This document shows, in pieces, positions 44,599 to 53,809 of a stretch of 57,056 nucleotides of DNA. Location: positions 1 through 57,056 of the forward strand of contig MEOQ01000044.1 in the NCBI GenBank assembly GCA_001769275.1, read 5' to 3'. The translations under genes were made by a program, and so were the position numbers. The DNA comes from Bacteroidetes bacterium GWF2_43_63 (lineage in GTDB: Bacteria; Bacteroidota; Bacteroidia; Bacteroidales; DTU049). Every line of letters begins with the position of its first letter. The stretch's first letter is position 1. The notes beneath the pieces were generated by a model. It did no database searches. It was not told where the DNA came from and worked only from the letters and a program-made list of their open reading frames with translations.

Positions 44599-47502
44599 AT
44601 GATAAAACGATCTGCTGTTTTTCTTCTCCTGCTGATTCTGACAACCGCTGTCAGCGCCCAGTATTACATGCTTGGCGAGGATGCGGCTCATCAGAAATGG
44701 TATTGCATTGACACCAGACATTTTCATCTTGTTTTCCCTGAATCATTTCTGAATCGCGCACAATCACTGGCCAATCAGAGCGAACAATATTACAGCACTG
44801 TGACGGGATCGCTCAACCATGTTTCGCGAAAAATTCCGGTGCTTATTCACACTGGATCGGTGGTGGCGAATGCCTACAGTCTGTGGACACCGGAGCGTAC
44901 CGAATATTTCATGACTCCTTCGCAAAACAACTATTCTCACAACTGGCTCCAGCAGCTCATTATACACGAGAATCGCCACATGGTTCAAATGGATAAACTC
45001 AATCAGGGATTGACAAAAGCGCTCGGATACGTAGTCGGAGAACAGGCGGTAGCTTTAACGCTCGGATTATTTATGCCGATGTGGTATATGGAAGGCGACG
45101 CCGTTACTACCGAAACAGCCTTCAGCGAAAGCGGGCGTGGGCGCATTCCTTCCTTCGAAATGAAACTGAAAGCCCAACTCCTCACAGAGGGACTTTATGA
45201 TTTCGAAAAAGCAAGTCTTGGATCTTATAAAGATTATATTCCAGATCAATATTCTTTTGGATATTATTATGTAGCACAAAGCAGAAATTTTTACGGAACT
45301 TCGCTTTGGGACAACGCTATCCGCAACAGTGCCCGCAATTGGTGGCAGCTCAGTCCGATTTCGCACTCATTCAAAAAACAAACTGACTATAATAAAAAAC
45401 AATTGTATCAGCTGTTTTTTCAGGATCTGAAAGACAGATGGCTCATGCAGGCCGCCGCCAATCAGACGGCCAAATATGCATTGGTGCCACTGCCCAAAAA
45501 TAAAGTACAGACACATTACAAATTTCCTGAATTTATAAACGACTCCGTTATTGTGGCTGAAAAAAGCGGAATGGATGATTACGCGCGCTTTGTCAGTATC
45601 AACATCAACACCGGCGAAGAAAATATTATTTGCAAAGCAGGATTTTATGCATCGGAAGAACTGCCCGCCACCGACGCAATTCCAGTCTTAGCTAAAAACA
45701 GCCCCGGCTCATGGACCACCGACAACCTAAGTCTGGCGCAAAACACCATCGTATGGGCAGAAAAAAAATGGCATCCACGGTGGGAACATGTGAGCTACTC
45801 GGTTGTTATGAAACATGATTTCGTAAGTGGAGAAACCGTACAACTTACTCACCGCACAAAATATTTCAGCCCTGCTATTTCAGCAGACGGGAAGCGGATT
45901 ACAGCAGTTGAGTTTCTTACAGATGGTTCATGCAATGTAGTTATTCTTGCCGCATCAAACGGAAACCTGATTGACACTTATCCGCTTGAACCCGGCGCAT
46001 TTGCTATGAATCCGGAGTTTTCTCCTGACCGAAAACAGATAGTGTGCGTAACGCAAAAACCCGATTTAAAAGGAATTGAAATCCTTGATTTGGAAACAAA
46101 AACATGGAGAACAGTTCTGGCGCCATCTGCAGCCGACATTTCAAATCCGACATGGAGAAACGATGGCATATATTTTAATGCCCCTTTCAGCGGCGTGGAT
46201 AATGTTTACCATCTGAATCCAGCCTCCTGTGCGGTTTCACAGATCACTTTCGATACTTTCGGTGCGTACAATATTTCTTTCAGCCCATCCGGTGAACGCT
46301 TTGTTTTTTCCTCGTATCAGAATGCTGGTTTTGTTTTGAAAACGGCAAAGACAAATGAAATTAAACCGCTTGAATTTATATCTGTTTGTAATCGTTGCAT
46401 AAATCTGGATAGCTGCTATATCGCACAGGAAAAGGCTTTCCGGCCAGACAGTCTTTGCAATGACTCGTTGTATGAAATAAAAAAATACAAGCGTGGACTA
46501 CAGTTATTCGATCTGCATTCGTGGATGCCAGTTTCGTTCAACACAGATCGTTATAATCTATATCCGGGCATCACTTTTTCCTCACAGAATTTGCTTTCGA
46601 CTTCGGTGCTCACTGGCGGGTTTGAGATGATCAATGACCACTACCATGCTCGCACATTTGTTGACTGGACCTACACCGGCTGGTTTCCGCAAGTCTCTGT
46701 TCATGCATCGATGGGTGCTAACGAAGGCATCGGAAATATTAATGAATTCGAAGATCATTACACCTGGTATATCAAAACAGCCGGGCTCAAAGTGAGTCTG
46801 CCACTGAAAACGACAGTCCGCGACTATTTTCAGAAATATAAAATCAGAGCAGGATTGCAAACACATTATTTGCAGCCATACGCGTCGCTGGCTCTGCCAC
46901 ACGGTTTACCATACGGAACAACAAGGTCTGCGTCTGCAGAATTTGAATTCATGAACCGACAAAAAACTGTTTTGCGCGATCTGATGCCACGTTGGGGACA
47001 GGACATTTCAATCCATTATCAGCATTCGTTTGGTGGCGATATTGATCTTGGCGAGCAATTGAATGCGGATGCAAAAATATTTATTCCGGGATTTGCAAGA
47101 CATCACGGATTCAGGATTGATGGGGCTTACATGAAAAAGAATCCGGGCGAATATTCATTCACCGATGACTTTTCGAATCCCCGCGGATATAGAAATATTT
47201 TTTCAACAAAGAGTCAAAAAGTCGGATTGAATTACAAATTCCCTTTGTGCTATCCCGATCTGAACATTGGGTCGTTGCTGTATTTCAAGCGACTCAAGCT
47301 GAACTTGTTTTATGATTACGGCGAATACAATTTTCAAAACACACGCCGCGTAATAAACTCTGCTGGCTGCGAATGGACCTGCGATACGCATGTGTTCCGT
47401 TTTTTCATTCCACTTGATATCGGCTTCCGATATGCATATCTACCCCGCACGCAGGAAAACACTTTCGAATTTCTGCTTGGAATTAATTTCTCGGGCTTCT
47501 GA
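44599..47502 (+). CDS. Gluzincin-like metalloprotease / PD40 repeat / outer-membrane barrel protein
   Basis: A 967-aa protein with signal peptide (MIKRSAVFLLLLILTTAVSA). The zinc motif is HENRH (H123, E124, H127), and a downstream glutamate E165 lies in WYMEGDA, the gluzincin pattern. Residues about 300-600 hold PD40/TolB-like beta-propeller segments (FSPAISADGKRITAVEF, NPEFSPDRKQIVCVT, YNISFSPSGERFVFSS). The last 300 residues alternate aromatic and polar residues as in a beta-barrel and end in Phe (LLGINFSGF), typical of outer-membrane proteins. It is probably a surface or periplasmic peptidase anchored by its own barrel. Substrate unknown. Confidence 0.75.
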   Translation: MIKRSAVFLLLLILTTAVSAQYYMLGEDAAHQKWYCIDTRHFHLVFPESFLNRAQSLANQSEQYYSTVTGSLNHVSRKIPVLIHTGSVVANAYSLWTPERTEYFMTPSQNNYSHNWLQQLIIHENRHMVQMDKLNQGLTKALGYVVGEQAVALTLGLFMPMWYMEGDAVTTETAFSESGRGRIPSFEMKLKAQLLTEGLYDFEKASLGSYKDYIPDQYSFGYYYVAQSRNFYGTSLWDNAIRNSARNWWQLSPISHSFKKQTDYNKKQLYQLFFQDLKDRWLMQAAANQTAKYALVPLPKNKVQTHYKFPEFINDSVIVAEKSGMDDYARFVSININTGEENIICKAGFYASEELPATDAIPVLAKNSPGSWTTDNLSLAQNTIVWAEKKWHPRWEHVSYSVVMKHDFVSGETVQLTHRTKYFSPAISADGKRITAVEFLTDGSCNVVILAASNGNLIDTYPLEPGAFAMNPEFSPDRKQIVCVTQKPDLKGIEILDLETKTWRTVLAPSAADISNPTWRNDGIYFNAPFSGVDNVYHLNPASCAVSQITFDTFGAYNISFSPSGERFVFSSYQNAGFVLKTAKTNEIKPLEFISVCNRCINLDSCYIAQEKAFRPDSLCNDSLYEIKKYKRGLQLFDLHSWMPVSFNTDRYNLYPGITFSSQNLLSTSVLTGGFEMINDHYHARTFVDWTYTGWFPQVSVHASMGANEGIGNINEFEDHYTWYIKTAGLKVSLPLKTTVRDYFQKYKIRAGLQTHYLQPYASLALPHGLPYGTTRSASAEFEFMNRQKTVLRDLMPRWGQDISIHYQHSFGGDIDLGEQLNADAKIFIPGFARHHGFRIDGAYMKKNPGEYSFTDDFSNPRGYRNIFSTKSQKVGLNYKFPLCYPDLNIGSLLYFKRLKLNLFYDYGEYNFQNTRRVINSAGCEWTCDTHVFRFFIPLDIGFRYAYLPRTQENTFEFLLGINFSGF

Positions 47503-47506
47503 TTTT

Positions 47507-48030
47507 GCCACTAAGGCACGAAGACACAAACATCTTTCTTCCGCTAATGACGCGAATGAACGCTAAGAAAATGTCAACCTCAGCAGGTCTTATGAACGCT
47601 AATAGAATCCGCCTTCATCTGCGATGAAGACTGATTCAGCTGAATGGCTCGCAGAGGGCGCAAAGACGCAGAGGAAATCTGCCACTAAGGCACGAAGACA
47701 CAAACATCTTTCTTCCGCTAATGACGCGAATGAACGCGAAAATCATTTTTTATTACTCTATACACCCATTCGATTAACGCAAATTGAATCACCCTTCATC
47801 TGCGATGAAGACTGATTCAGCTGAATGGCTCGCAGAGGGCGCAAAGACGCAGAGAAAATCTGCCACTAAGGCACGAAGACACGAACATCTTTCTTCCGCG
47901 AATGGATTAAGACCACATGTACTGCATATTGACGCTAATTGAATCAGTCTTCACCTGCGGTGAAGACTGATTCGGTGGGGGGCTCGAAAATCTCTCGCAG
48001 AGGGCGCGGAGAACGCAGAGACGCAGAGAA
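47507..48030 (+). repeat. Three tandem intergenic repeats of about 175-180 bases
   Basis: Units begin at 47507, 47681 and 47862 with gccactaaggcacgaagaca. They share catctttcttccgc, cttcatctgcgatgaag (a short hairpin), tgattcagctgaa and ggctcgcagagggcgcaaag. Units 1 and 2 are almost identical at their ends and differ in the middle; unit 3 is more diverged and ends in a longer gcgcggagaacgcag variant. No coding potential; no spacer pattern like CRISPR. Confidence 0.7.
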
Positions 48031-48225
48031 TTTAACCTTAGCCCCAACCTCGACCATGATCTTGTGTTTTGTCCACCGCTGCCGCAAGTCTCATGCCGCA
48101 TGCCTTCTATATAGCCCCATCTGAGGGCTGACAGCTGACTGCTAACAGCAATTCGCAACGATTGTAACGACTTCCGCTTGCAGCAGAATAAATTCCACGT
48201 GTAACGTGTAACGAAAAAAGTTATT

Positions 48226-49131
48226 TCAAAACGTTCGATCAAGCTCAATATCATCGAGCGAGCAAGGATCTTCGATCGGCTCCAGATGCGTTATTACATT
48301 CACCGGCTGGTTAAATAATTCAATCAGATCTTTTTCAATTTCTTCAGCCAGATCATGTCCTTTCTGAACAGACCACGCACCGGGCACAAGCACATGTACA
48401 GAAATAAAAATCCGCTGGCCCGCCTGTCGTGTCAGTAAAGAATGAAACTCAATTCCTTTCTGGCGAAATTCTCCAAGTTTTTTATCGACTTTAATATAAT
48501 CATCATCAGTGATTGAAACATCCATTAGGCCTTGTGCAGAGCGCTTAATCAATATAGCCCCCGAAATCACAATGTTTACGGCAACGGCTATGGCAATAAT
48601 CGGATCAAGTATCAGCCATCCGGTGAGCACAACCAAAATGATTCCGCCAATTACACCAACCGATGTCCAAACGTCAGTCATCAGGTGTTTGCCATCGGCT
48701 TCTAAAACAATGGAACGATGTTTTTTACCGGTGCGGATCAGAATTATTGCCACAACCAGATTGATGATTGAAGCACCTGCAGAAACCAACAAACCAGATC
48801 CTGTATTTTCAATTTCAACAGGATTGAGAAGTCGGGGAATAGCTGTTACAAGAATGCTTGCCGCTGCAAGAATAATTAATCCGCCTTCGATGGCGCTGCT
48901 GAAATATTCTGCTTTGCTGTGACCGAAAGCATGTTTATCATCTGCGGGACGCTGTGCAATTGTTAGCGCAACTAAAGCAATAACGGCTGCAGCCAGATTC
49001 ACCAACGATTCGAGGGCGTCGGATAAAAGTCCCACTGAACCGGTAAGCTGCCAGGCAAACGTTTTGAGCGCTATGGTTGCGACCGCTGCCGCTATTGAAA
49101 GCCAGATGTATTTTTTAAGTGATACGCTCAT
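48226..49131 (-). CDS. Cation diffusion facilitator (CDF) metal transporter
   Basis: A 301-aa protein with about six transmembrane helices in the first 200 residues and a cytosolic metal-binding C-terminal domain. Hallmarks are GSVGLLSDALESLVN (D38 in helix 2), HAFGHSKAEYFSSAIEG, and EADGKHLMTDVWTS in helix 5 with an HxxxD metal site. The helix 2 site is D-A-L-E-S rather than the classical HxxxD or DxxxD, so metal preference (Zn, Fe or Mn) is uncertain. The C-terminus ends in an acidic PIEDPCSLDDIELD. It exports divalent metal ions by proton antiport. Stands alone. Confidence 0.85.
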   Translation of the reverse strand: MSVSLKKYIWLSIAAAVATIALKTFAWQLTGSVGLLSDALESLVNLAAAVIALVALTIAQRPADDKHAFGHSKAEYFSSAIEGGLIILAAASILVTAIPRLLNPVEIENTGSGLLVSAGASIINLVVAIILIRTGKKHRSIVLEADGKHLMTDVWTSVGVIGGIILVVLTGWLILDPIIAIAVAVNIVISGAILIKRSAQGLMDVSITDDDYIKVDKKLGEFRQKGIEFHSLLTRQAGQRIFISVHVLVPGAWSVQKGHDLAEEIEKDLIELFNQPVNVITHLEPIEDPCSLDDIELDRTF

Positions 49132-49156
49132 TGTTAAAACAATTTTTTTCAGCCCT

Positions 49157-49164
49157 CAAATTTA
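49157..49164 (-). promoter_or_regulatory. Promoter -7 element of the CDF gene
   Basis: TAAATTTG on the minus strand fits TAnnTTTG, 25 bases before the ATG at 49131. Confidence 0.4.
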
Positions 49165-49310
49165 TAAAGAATGAAACCTGTTGAACAGAAATTACAGTAA
49201 AAGTTATTACCGGATTTTAAACAAAAGGATAAATTCATCCAATAAAACAATTATTAATACACTTTAAGTAACCTTTTTGTACTCTTGACGTCTAAAGAAG
49301 AAAAATAATC

Positions 49311-50375
49311 ATGAAAAAGTTTTTCTCTTTTTTGCTTTTAATGCCACTGTTTGTTGTAACAAATGCACAAATCGTGATTACCTATGGAGACATGCCTTCT
49401 GCCGGGACCTACATCACACAAACAACAGACACAACGCCATCATCGGCATTGCCAGTTTTCATAACTGGTGCAAATATCAACTGGGACTTTTCTGCCCTCA
49501 ACAATCATGAACCTTATTCAATGGGGTTTTTAAATCCGTCAACAACCCCATATTTTTCCCATTTCCCATCTGCAAATCTTTGCTATTTGGCTCCCGACAG
49601 CATGTTCGGATACATCGAAGCGAACCCGTCCTATGTTGTTGCGCTTGGAGCAAGAATGAAAATGGACACGACTGAAATCATCATTCAATATAATCCGGAC
49701 GACACTATGATTGTTTTTCCATATACCATGGGAACAACCTTTGAAAGCCACCCCAATACAGTTGTGAAAATGTTTTATGGCGATTCCATCAATCTTGGAT
49801 TTGGTAATGTTTATATTGACAGCATCAGAATGACCCTGAGTTATGACAAAAACACAGTTGTGGACGGTTGGGGAAATGTCTCTACGCCACTCGGTATATA
49901 TCCGGCACTTCGTTCAACCCGCACCGAAATTATGGAACAGGAAATAGCCGTTCACTATTCAAATATGTATATTCCGGTTAATACAAGCATAGACACTTCT
50001 CTTGTTATTGAATGGAGCATGAAAAACACCGGAGTTCCTCTCATTACAATCACGGCAGACGCATCTGATTCCTCTTACAGTTCTGTTGACTGGCTCACTG
50101 TTTCACCCTCTTTTGGGTTTAATGAAATGAACAGCAGGAATGTCATAAACATTTATCCGAATCCGGCCACTAATGAAATCACCATTGGTTTTGAGGATGA
50201 AACTCCTGAATTTGTGATTGTTTCAGACATATATGGTCGTGAAGTGAAAAAAATAAACACAAATGCTGAAGCAGGAATTCACATTGACATTACCGATTTT
50301 TCTTCGGGCGTATATTTCATCAGCGCTGCCAACAAAGGCGAAACCTACGCTACAGGACGATTCATCAAACAATAG
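49311..50375 (+). CDS. T9SS type A sorting-domain secreted protein
   Basis: A 354-aa protein with a signal peptide (MKKFFSFLLLMPLFVVTNA). A beta-rich, unrecognised central region of about 230 residues (INWDFSALNNHEPYSM, FGNVYIDSIRMTLSYDK) follows. The C-terminus is a clear type A sorting domain: INIYPNPATNEITIGF, VIVSDIYGREVKKI, ITDFSSGVYFISA, GRFIKQ. It is exported by T9SS and probably anchored or released at the cell surface. No enzymatic motif is visible. Followed by a strong terminator, so it is monocistronic. Confidence 0.8.
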   Translation: MKKFFSFLLLMPLFVVTNAQIVITYGDMPSAGTYITQTTDTTPSSALPVFITGANINWDFSALNNHEPYSMGFLNPSTTPYFSHFPSANLCYLAPDSMFGYIEANPSYVVALGARMKMDTTEIIIQYNPDDTMIVFPYTMGTTFESHPNTVVKMFYGDSINLGFGNVYIDSIRMTLSYDKNTVVDGWGNVSTPLGIYPALRSTRTEIMEQEIAVHYSNMYIPVNTSIDTSLVIEWSMKNTGVPLITITADASDSSYSSVDWLTVSPSFGFNEMNSRNVINIYPNPATNEITIGFEDETPEFVIVSDIYGREVKKINTNAEAGIHIDITDFSSGVYFISAANKGETYATGRFIKQ

Positions 50376-50399
50376 ACCCTAAACAAACCCATAACTCTG

Positions 50400-50432
50400 A
50401 ATCCGGACGGTGATTGCTGTCCGGATTTTTTA
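50400..50432 (+). terminator. Rho-independent terminator
   Basis: AATCCGGAC (50400-50408) pairs perfectly with GTCCGGATT (50419-50427), followed by TTTTTATT. It ends the transcript of the T9SS protein gene. Confidence 0.8.
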
Positions 50433-50459
50433 TTGTCAAAAGATTTTATAATTTAGCCA

Positions 50460-50657
50460 TTGACAAATCAAACAATGCCCCGCATTCAATTCATCACTGA
50501 TATTGCTATCACCGATTTTTATCCCGTTGGTTCCCCCATGCCTGGAAGAAATTCAAATCCGGACAACTACCGTTTCGGATTCAACGGCAAAGAGAATCAG
50601 AGTGAGTTCGCGGCAGCGGCTGAAATTTTCAGAGGATTAATCAATGATTACGATTAA
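50460..50657 (+). pseudogene. Orphan fragment of an RHS-associated core
   Basis: A 65-codon frame containing DFYPVGSPMPGRNSNPDN, then YRFGFNGKENQSEF, matching the segment just before the toxin boundary in Bacteroidota RHS proteins (FYPFG-P-PGR...YR-GFNGKE). It then runs into an unrelated tail and stops. No RHS repeats precede it. It is a stranded tip or relic; two tiny membrane proteins and an RHS-type 3' flank follow it. Confidence 0.65.
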
Positions 50658-50661
50658 GACC

Positions 50662-50829
50662 ATGAGAAAAATTCTTAAATACAAAGACTATATCACATCA
50701 TCATTAATTGTATTTTTGGTAGTGTTCGACATATTTGTACTCCAAATAAACAGAGTGTTTTTTGTGATTTCAATTTCAAGTTTGATAATCATTAGTTGTT
50801 TCCGTTTTAAATCAAAAAATCAAAAATGA
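50662..50829 (+). CDS. Tiny two-helix membrane protein
   Basis: A 55-aa protein (MRKILKYKDYITSS start) with two hydrophobic segments (LIVFLVVFDIFVLQI and VFFVISISSLIIISCF) and a basic tail. An in-frame ATG at 50644 is an alternative start. It overlaps the next gene by 4 bases. Its position behind an RHS fragment suggests a membrane immunity or accessory protein, but that is speculative. Confidence 0.45.
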   Translation: MRKILKYKDYITSSLIVFLVVFDIFVLQINRVFFVISISSLIIISCFRFKSKNQK

Positions 50830-51008
50830 AAATTATATATATAATTCGGAAATATATTCATATCGGATTTGCTATAACATTTTTCATGTTGACAATTTTT
50901 CATTATTTTTTCGATCGAAATTCTGCAATTATTAACATTGTGTTTTTTGTTTTATTATTTATTGAATTTGTATTACTACTTTTGTTTTTAATAAAGACAA
51001 TCAAGTGA
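50826..51008 (+). CDS. Tiny two-helix membrane protein
   Basis: A 60-aa protein with two membrane helices (GFAITFFMLTIFHYFF and IINIVFFVLLFIEFVLLLLF) and a short basic N-terminus (MKIIYIIRKYIHI). The ATGA overlap with the preceding tiny gene indicates co-translation. Sequence is extremely AT-rich compared with the neighbouring T9SS gene. Unrecognised. Confidence 0.45.
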   Translation: MKIIYIIRKYIHIGFAITFFMLTIFHYFFDRNSAIINIVFFVLLFIEFVLLLLFLIKTIK

Positions 51009-51049
51009 ATATGTTTTATACAAACAAGGAGTGATCCAATATTTGTTTT

Positions 51050-51090
51050 GCACTGCACCATCCAAGAAAAATCCTAAAAGCTCATTCAAT
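51050..51090. repeat. RHS-locus 3' flank shared with 42612-42665
   Basis: Contains gcactgcacca, tccaagaaaaatcctaaa and cattcaatact, the same blocks that follow the giant RHS/immunity pair, with a 9-10-base deletion between the first two. Confidence 0.55.
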
Positions 51091-51094
51091 ACTT

Positions 51095-51121
51095 AAAGCC
51101 CCACCCACCAGCGGGGTTTTT
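51095..51121 (+). terminator. Hairpin terminator
   Basis: AAAGCCCC (51095-51102) pairs with GGGGTTTT (51113-51120, one G-T pair), followed by T and GC. Equivalent in position to the hairpin at 42700. Confidence 0.6.
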
Positions 51122-51471
51122 GCTTTATTACTCTCAGAAAAGTATTGAAATTTCAAAATTTTCGGGGGTTGGGAAATTTGGTGTGCTTTGTTGGTTTTCG
51201 CCGAACGACAGAATATTGGGTGCTTCCCGACATTCTACCGTCAGCTTGAAGGGGTTGACAATACGGCATTGCTGACGTGGAATCGTCGGGAAGAAAGCTG
51301 CCTGCAACCAACAGCTTGTCCACCCATCAATACACGACAGTGTTTGATGCCGGCGGAATTCCGTGTCCGCTCCTCTTCTCAAATCAATGTCTGGCAGACG
51401 ACAGAATGTTGGTTGCTACAACACAGAATATTACAAAACCTCTTTTGATATTATTCCTAAATACTTTCCAA
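51122..51471. other. Non-coding or decayed sequence
   Basis: Short frames on the plus strand (about 51188-51448) contain cysteine-rich, low-conservation peptides and do not match a known family. The phrase cgacagaat recurs at 51208 and 51400, each within a similar 25-base context (acgacagaatattgg / acgacagaatgttgg). No gene is called. Confidence 0.35.
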
Positions 51472-51729
51472 TTACTTCTCCAAATCCGAAATAATTCTCA
51501 TCGCATCTTCCCTGCTTTCACCACAAATCAGCGGATCGAAAACAAATCCAAAACACACTTTCGGGCGATCGGGTGAATCAATCAGCTTACATAATAAATC
51601 ATCCGTCAGTTGTATGCAACGCACGCCAGCCGGCTTACCGTGCGGCATTCCGGGTATTGGTGATGAAATGCTCGGTGCAATGCAGCAGGCGGCACATCCG
51701 GGCCGGCATTGGTGCTGTGTGGTATTCAT
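51472..51729 (-). CDS. YkgJ-family cysteine-cluster protein
   Basis: An 85-aa protein with the UPF0153/YkgJ pattern: [20 protein letters not shown], then [27 protein letters not shown] and [11 protein letters not shown]. The conserved cysteines could hold a zinc or iron-sulfur cluster. Size and order match the small stand-alone members of the family. An alternative start at 51738 adds three residues. Function of the family is not established. Confidence 0.75.
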   Translation of the reverse strand: MNTTQHQCRPGCAACCIAPSISSPIPGMPHGKPAGVRCIQLTDDLLCKLIDSPDRPKVCFGFVFDPLICGESREDAMRIISDLEK

Positions 51730-51850
51730 TGCATGCAAAATTAATGGAATATGTTGAATTGGAAATTTGTACGAGTCAATGGTGCTGCGCGCGTTTTACC
51801 GGAGGCCTTGCCATCGGCTAATGTACTTTGCGCCGGAGTTTACTCCGCAG

Positions 51851-51883
51851 GAGGCGGAGGCGCAACTGATTGAGCTCCGCCTC
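51851..51883. other. Hairpin in the intergenic region
   Basis: GAGGCGGAG (51851-51859) and CTCCGCCTC (51875-51883) form a perfect 9-bp stem. It lies 120 bases past the end of the amidohydrolase gene; no U-tract, so a terminator role is uncertain. Two tandem copies of cttgaccttaat follow at about 51904-51927. Confidence 0.35.
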
Positions 51884-52000
51884 TGTTTTGATGGCTTCGC
51901 CTCTTGACCTTAATCTTGACCTTAATCTGGGCGCGCAGCTCCTGCTTGCAACCACGTGAAACGTGGCAAGCTGTTTTACGTTGACGCGTGACCATCATCT

Positions 52001-53629
52001 TTATTCCACGCAATAGACAGTCTCTCCGTTCAGGACTGTTCGCAGCACAGTTGCGTTGCGGGCTTCGAGGATCGGACATTTCATAATATCGCGGTCGAGA
52101 ATTACAAAATCAGCTGCTTTTCCTGCCTCCAGACTGCCTTTCTGTTTTTCTTCGAAATTGGCCATGGCAGCCCAGATGGTCATGCCGCGCAAAGCTTCTT
52201 TTCGTGTGAGTGCATTCTCCGGCTGAAAGCCGGCTTCAGGCATACAATCCACATCCTGGCGCGCAACAGCAGCAAAAAAGGTAAACATCGGATTGATATA
52301 TTCTACCGGAAAATCGGTACCCAGCGGCATCCATCCATTCTGCTGCAGTAGCTGTTTGTAGGCATATGCAAATCGAATTCTTTCGCCAAGGCGCTCACCC
52401 GCCCAGTTCATATCCGAAGTAGCATGAGTGGGCTGCACCGAAGGAATGATGCCATAATTGCCAAACAAATCAATATCGTTTTCTGCAAGAACCTGCGCAT
52501 GTTCGATGCGCCAGCGCAGATCATTTTGCTTTTCATTGTAAAGCGCAAATACTGTCAGCATGAGTTCATTCGCCGCATCACCAATAGCATGCACATTCAG
52601 CTGAAATCCATTTTCCTTACATCGCTTTGCCCACAAATGATAATAAGACGTGTCCTGCAATAATAATCCCTTGTTTTGCGGATCATCAGAATACGTCTCC
52701 AGAAGCCATGCACCACGTGAGCCCAATGCGCCATCGGCATAAATTTTAAAAGAACGTACCGTCAGTCGTTCGGTGAAATAAGGTTTTTTGAATGCTGCGA
52801 AATTTTCTTCGGTTGGATCAAGCATCGCATAGATTCTCATCTTCAGACTACCATCGTTCTGAAGTTCTTCAATCAGCCGGACTGTTTCAAGAGAAAGTCC
52901 TGCATCATCAACCGTTGTCAGACCCACTGCAAAGCAATTCTGCTGCGCCTTCAGCAATGCATCGGCCGATTGTTTTTCTGTTGGCTTTGGAATTTTCGCT
53001 GAAACAAGTTCCATGGCGTTATCGATCAAAATACCGCTTGGAGAGCCATTTTTAAGCTCCACCCGTCCTCCGCCAATCTTTGTGTCGGAATCAATCATTG
53101 CCATTTTCATGGCTTCGGAATTCACCAGCGCTGCGTGTCCATCCACACGGGTGAGATACACCGGACGATTTGGAAACAAGCTGTCTAATTTATTTTTGTC
53201 AGGAAAGTTTTTCGATACCCATTCATTCTGATCCCATCCGCGGCCAAGAATCCAACCATCAGGATTTTTTTCTGCCCAGGCTGCCACTCTCGAAATCATT
53301 TCTTCTTCCGATTTGCAGGCAATTAAATCGGCTTTTGTGAGATTCAAACCATACCCATAAAAATGACAATGTGCATCAATGAAGCCCGGATACACAGCTT
53401 TGCCACCAGCATCAATTACCGAATCACTTTTGTATGCTGAGAGAATTTCTTCGTTGCTTCCGGTTGCGAGAATTTTTCCATCTTTAATTGCAAAAGCCTC
53501 CGCCATGGTAAATGCGCTGTCAACGGTGTAAACAACACCATTGTGCAGAATCACGTCAGCGTTTTTTTTGCTGTTGCAGGAAAAAAGAAAAATCATCATA
53601 ACAAAAAAGAAAAAGTTGTTTTTAATCAT
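52001..53629 (-). CDS. Lipoprotein amidohydrolase (YtcJ-like, amidohydrolase family 3)
   Basis: A 542-aa protein. A short signal with lipobox FLFSC (C18) predicts a lipid-anchored periplasmic enzyme. The amidohydrolase-type metal site shows HCH (H87, H89 in FIDAHCHFYGYG), later LNVHAIGDAAN and RIEHAQVL histidines, and LGTDFPVEYINP with the catalytic aspartate. ADVILHNGVVYTVD and AVYPGFIDAH flank the barrel as in YtcJ. RSFKIYADGALGSRGAW is diagnostic of the family. It hydrolyses an unknown amide or related bond. Monocistronic; a promoter-like element lies upstream. Confidence 0.85.
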   Translation of the reverse strand: MIKNNFFFFVMMIFLFSCNSKKNADVILHNGVVYTVDSAFTMAEAFAIKDGKILATGSNEEILSAYKSDSVIDAGGKAVYPGFIDAHCHFYGYGLNLTKADLIACKSEEEMISRVAAWAEKNPDGWILGRGWDQNEWVSKNFPDKNKLDSLFPNRPVYLTRVDGHAALVNSEAMKMAMIDSDTKIGGGRVELKNGSPSGILIDNAMELVSAKIPKPTEKQSADALLKAQQNCFAVGLTTVDDAGLSLETVRLIEELQNDGSLKMRIYAMLDPTEENFAAFKKPYFTERLTVRSFKIYADGALGSRGAWLLETYSDDPQNKGLLLQDTSYYHLWAKRCKENGFQLNVHAIGDAANELMLTVFALYNEKQNDLRWRIEHAQVLAENDIDLFGNYGIIPSVQPTHATSDMNWAGERLGERIRFAYAYKQLLQQNGWMPLGTDFPVEYINPMFTFFAAVARQDVDCMPEAGFQPENALTRKEALRGMTIWAAMANFEEKQKGSLEAGKAADFVILDRDIMKCPILEARNATVLRTVLNGETVYCVE

Positions 53630-53648
53630 AGCAAAGAGATATGGATTT

Positions 53649-53656
53649 CAAAGGTA
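53649..53656 (-). promoter_or_regulatory. Promoter -7 element of the amidohydrolase gene
   Basis: TACCTTTG on the minus strand fits TAnnTTTG, 19 bases before the ATG at 53629. Confidence 0.45.
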
Positions 53657-53809
53657 ATGGATTTCGAAAAAAGGAAAATCAAAAAAAAGAATTCGAATGA
53701 AGTTCCCGGCCTCCGAGCCGGGATCTCATGCTATACTGCAGACTTTTTTGTTGATTTTCGTTACCTGTGCTTCGACGGAGTTTACCCCGCCGCCGACATT
53801 TCGACTCCG

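Noticed and set aside
47507-48030. Tandem repeats considered as a CRISPR array
   Set aside because: Units are about 175-180 bases with conserved and variable blocks, not short repeats with uniform unique spacers, and no cas genes are present.
51188-51576. Plus-strand frames of 86 and 99 codons
   Set aside because: Overlapping frames with poor composition, the second running antisense into the YkgJ gene; repeated acgacagaat phrases suggest non-coding sequence.
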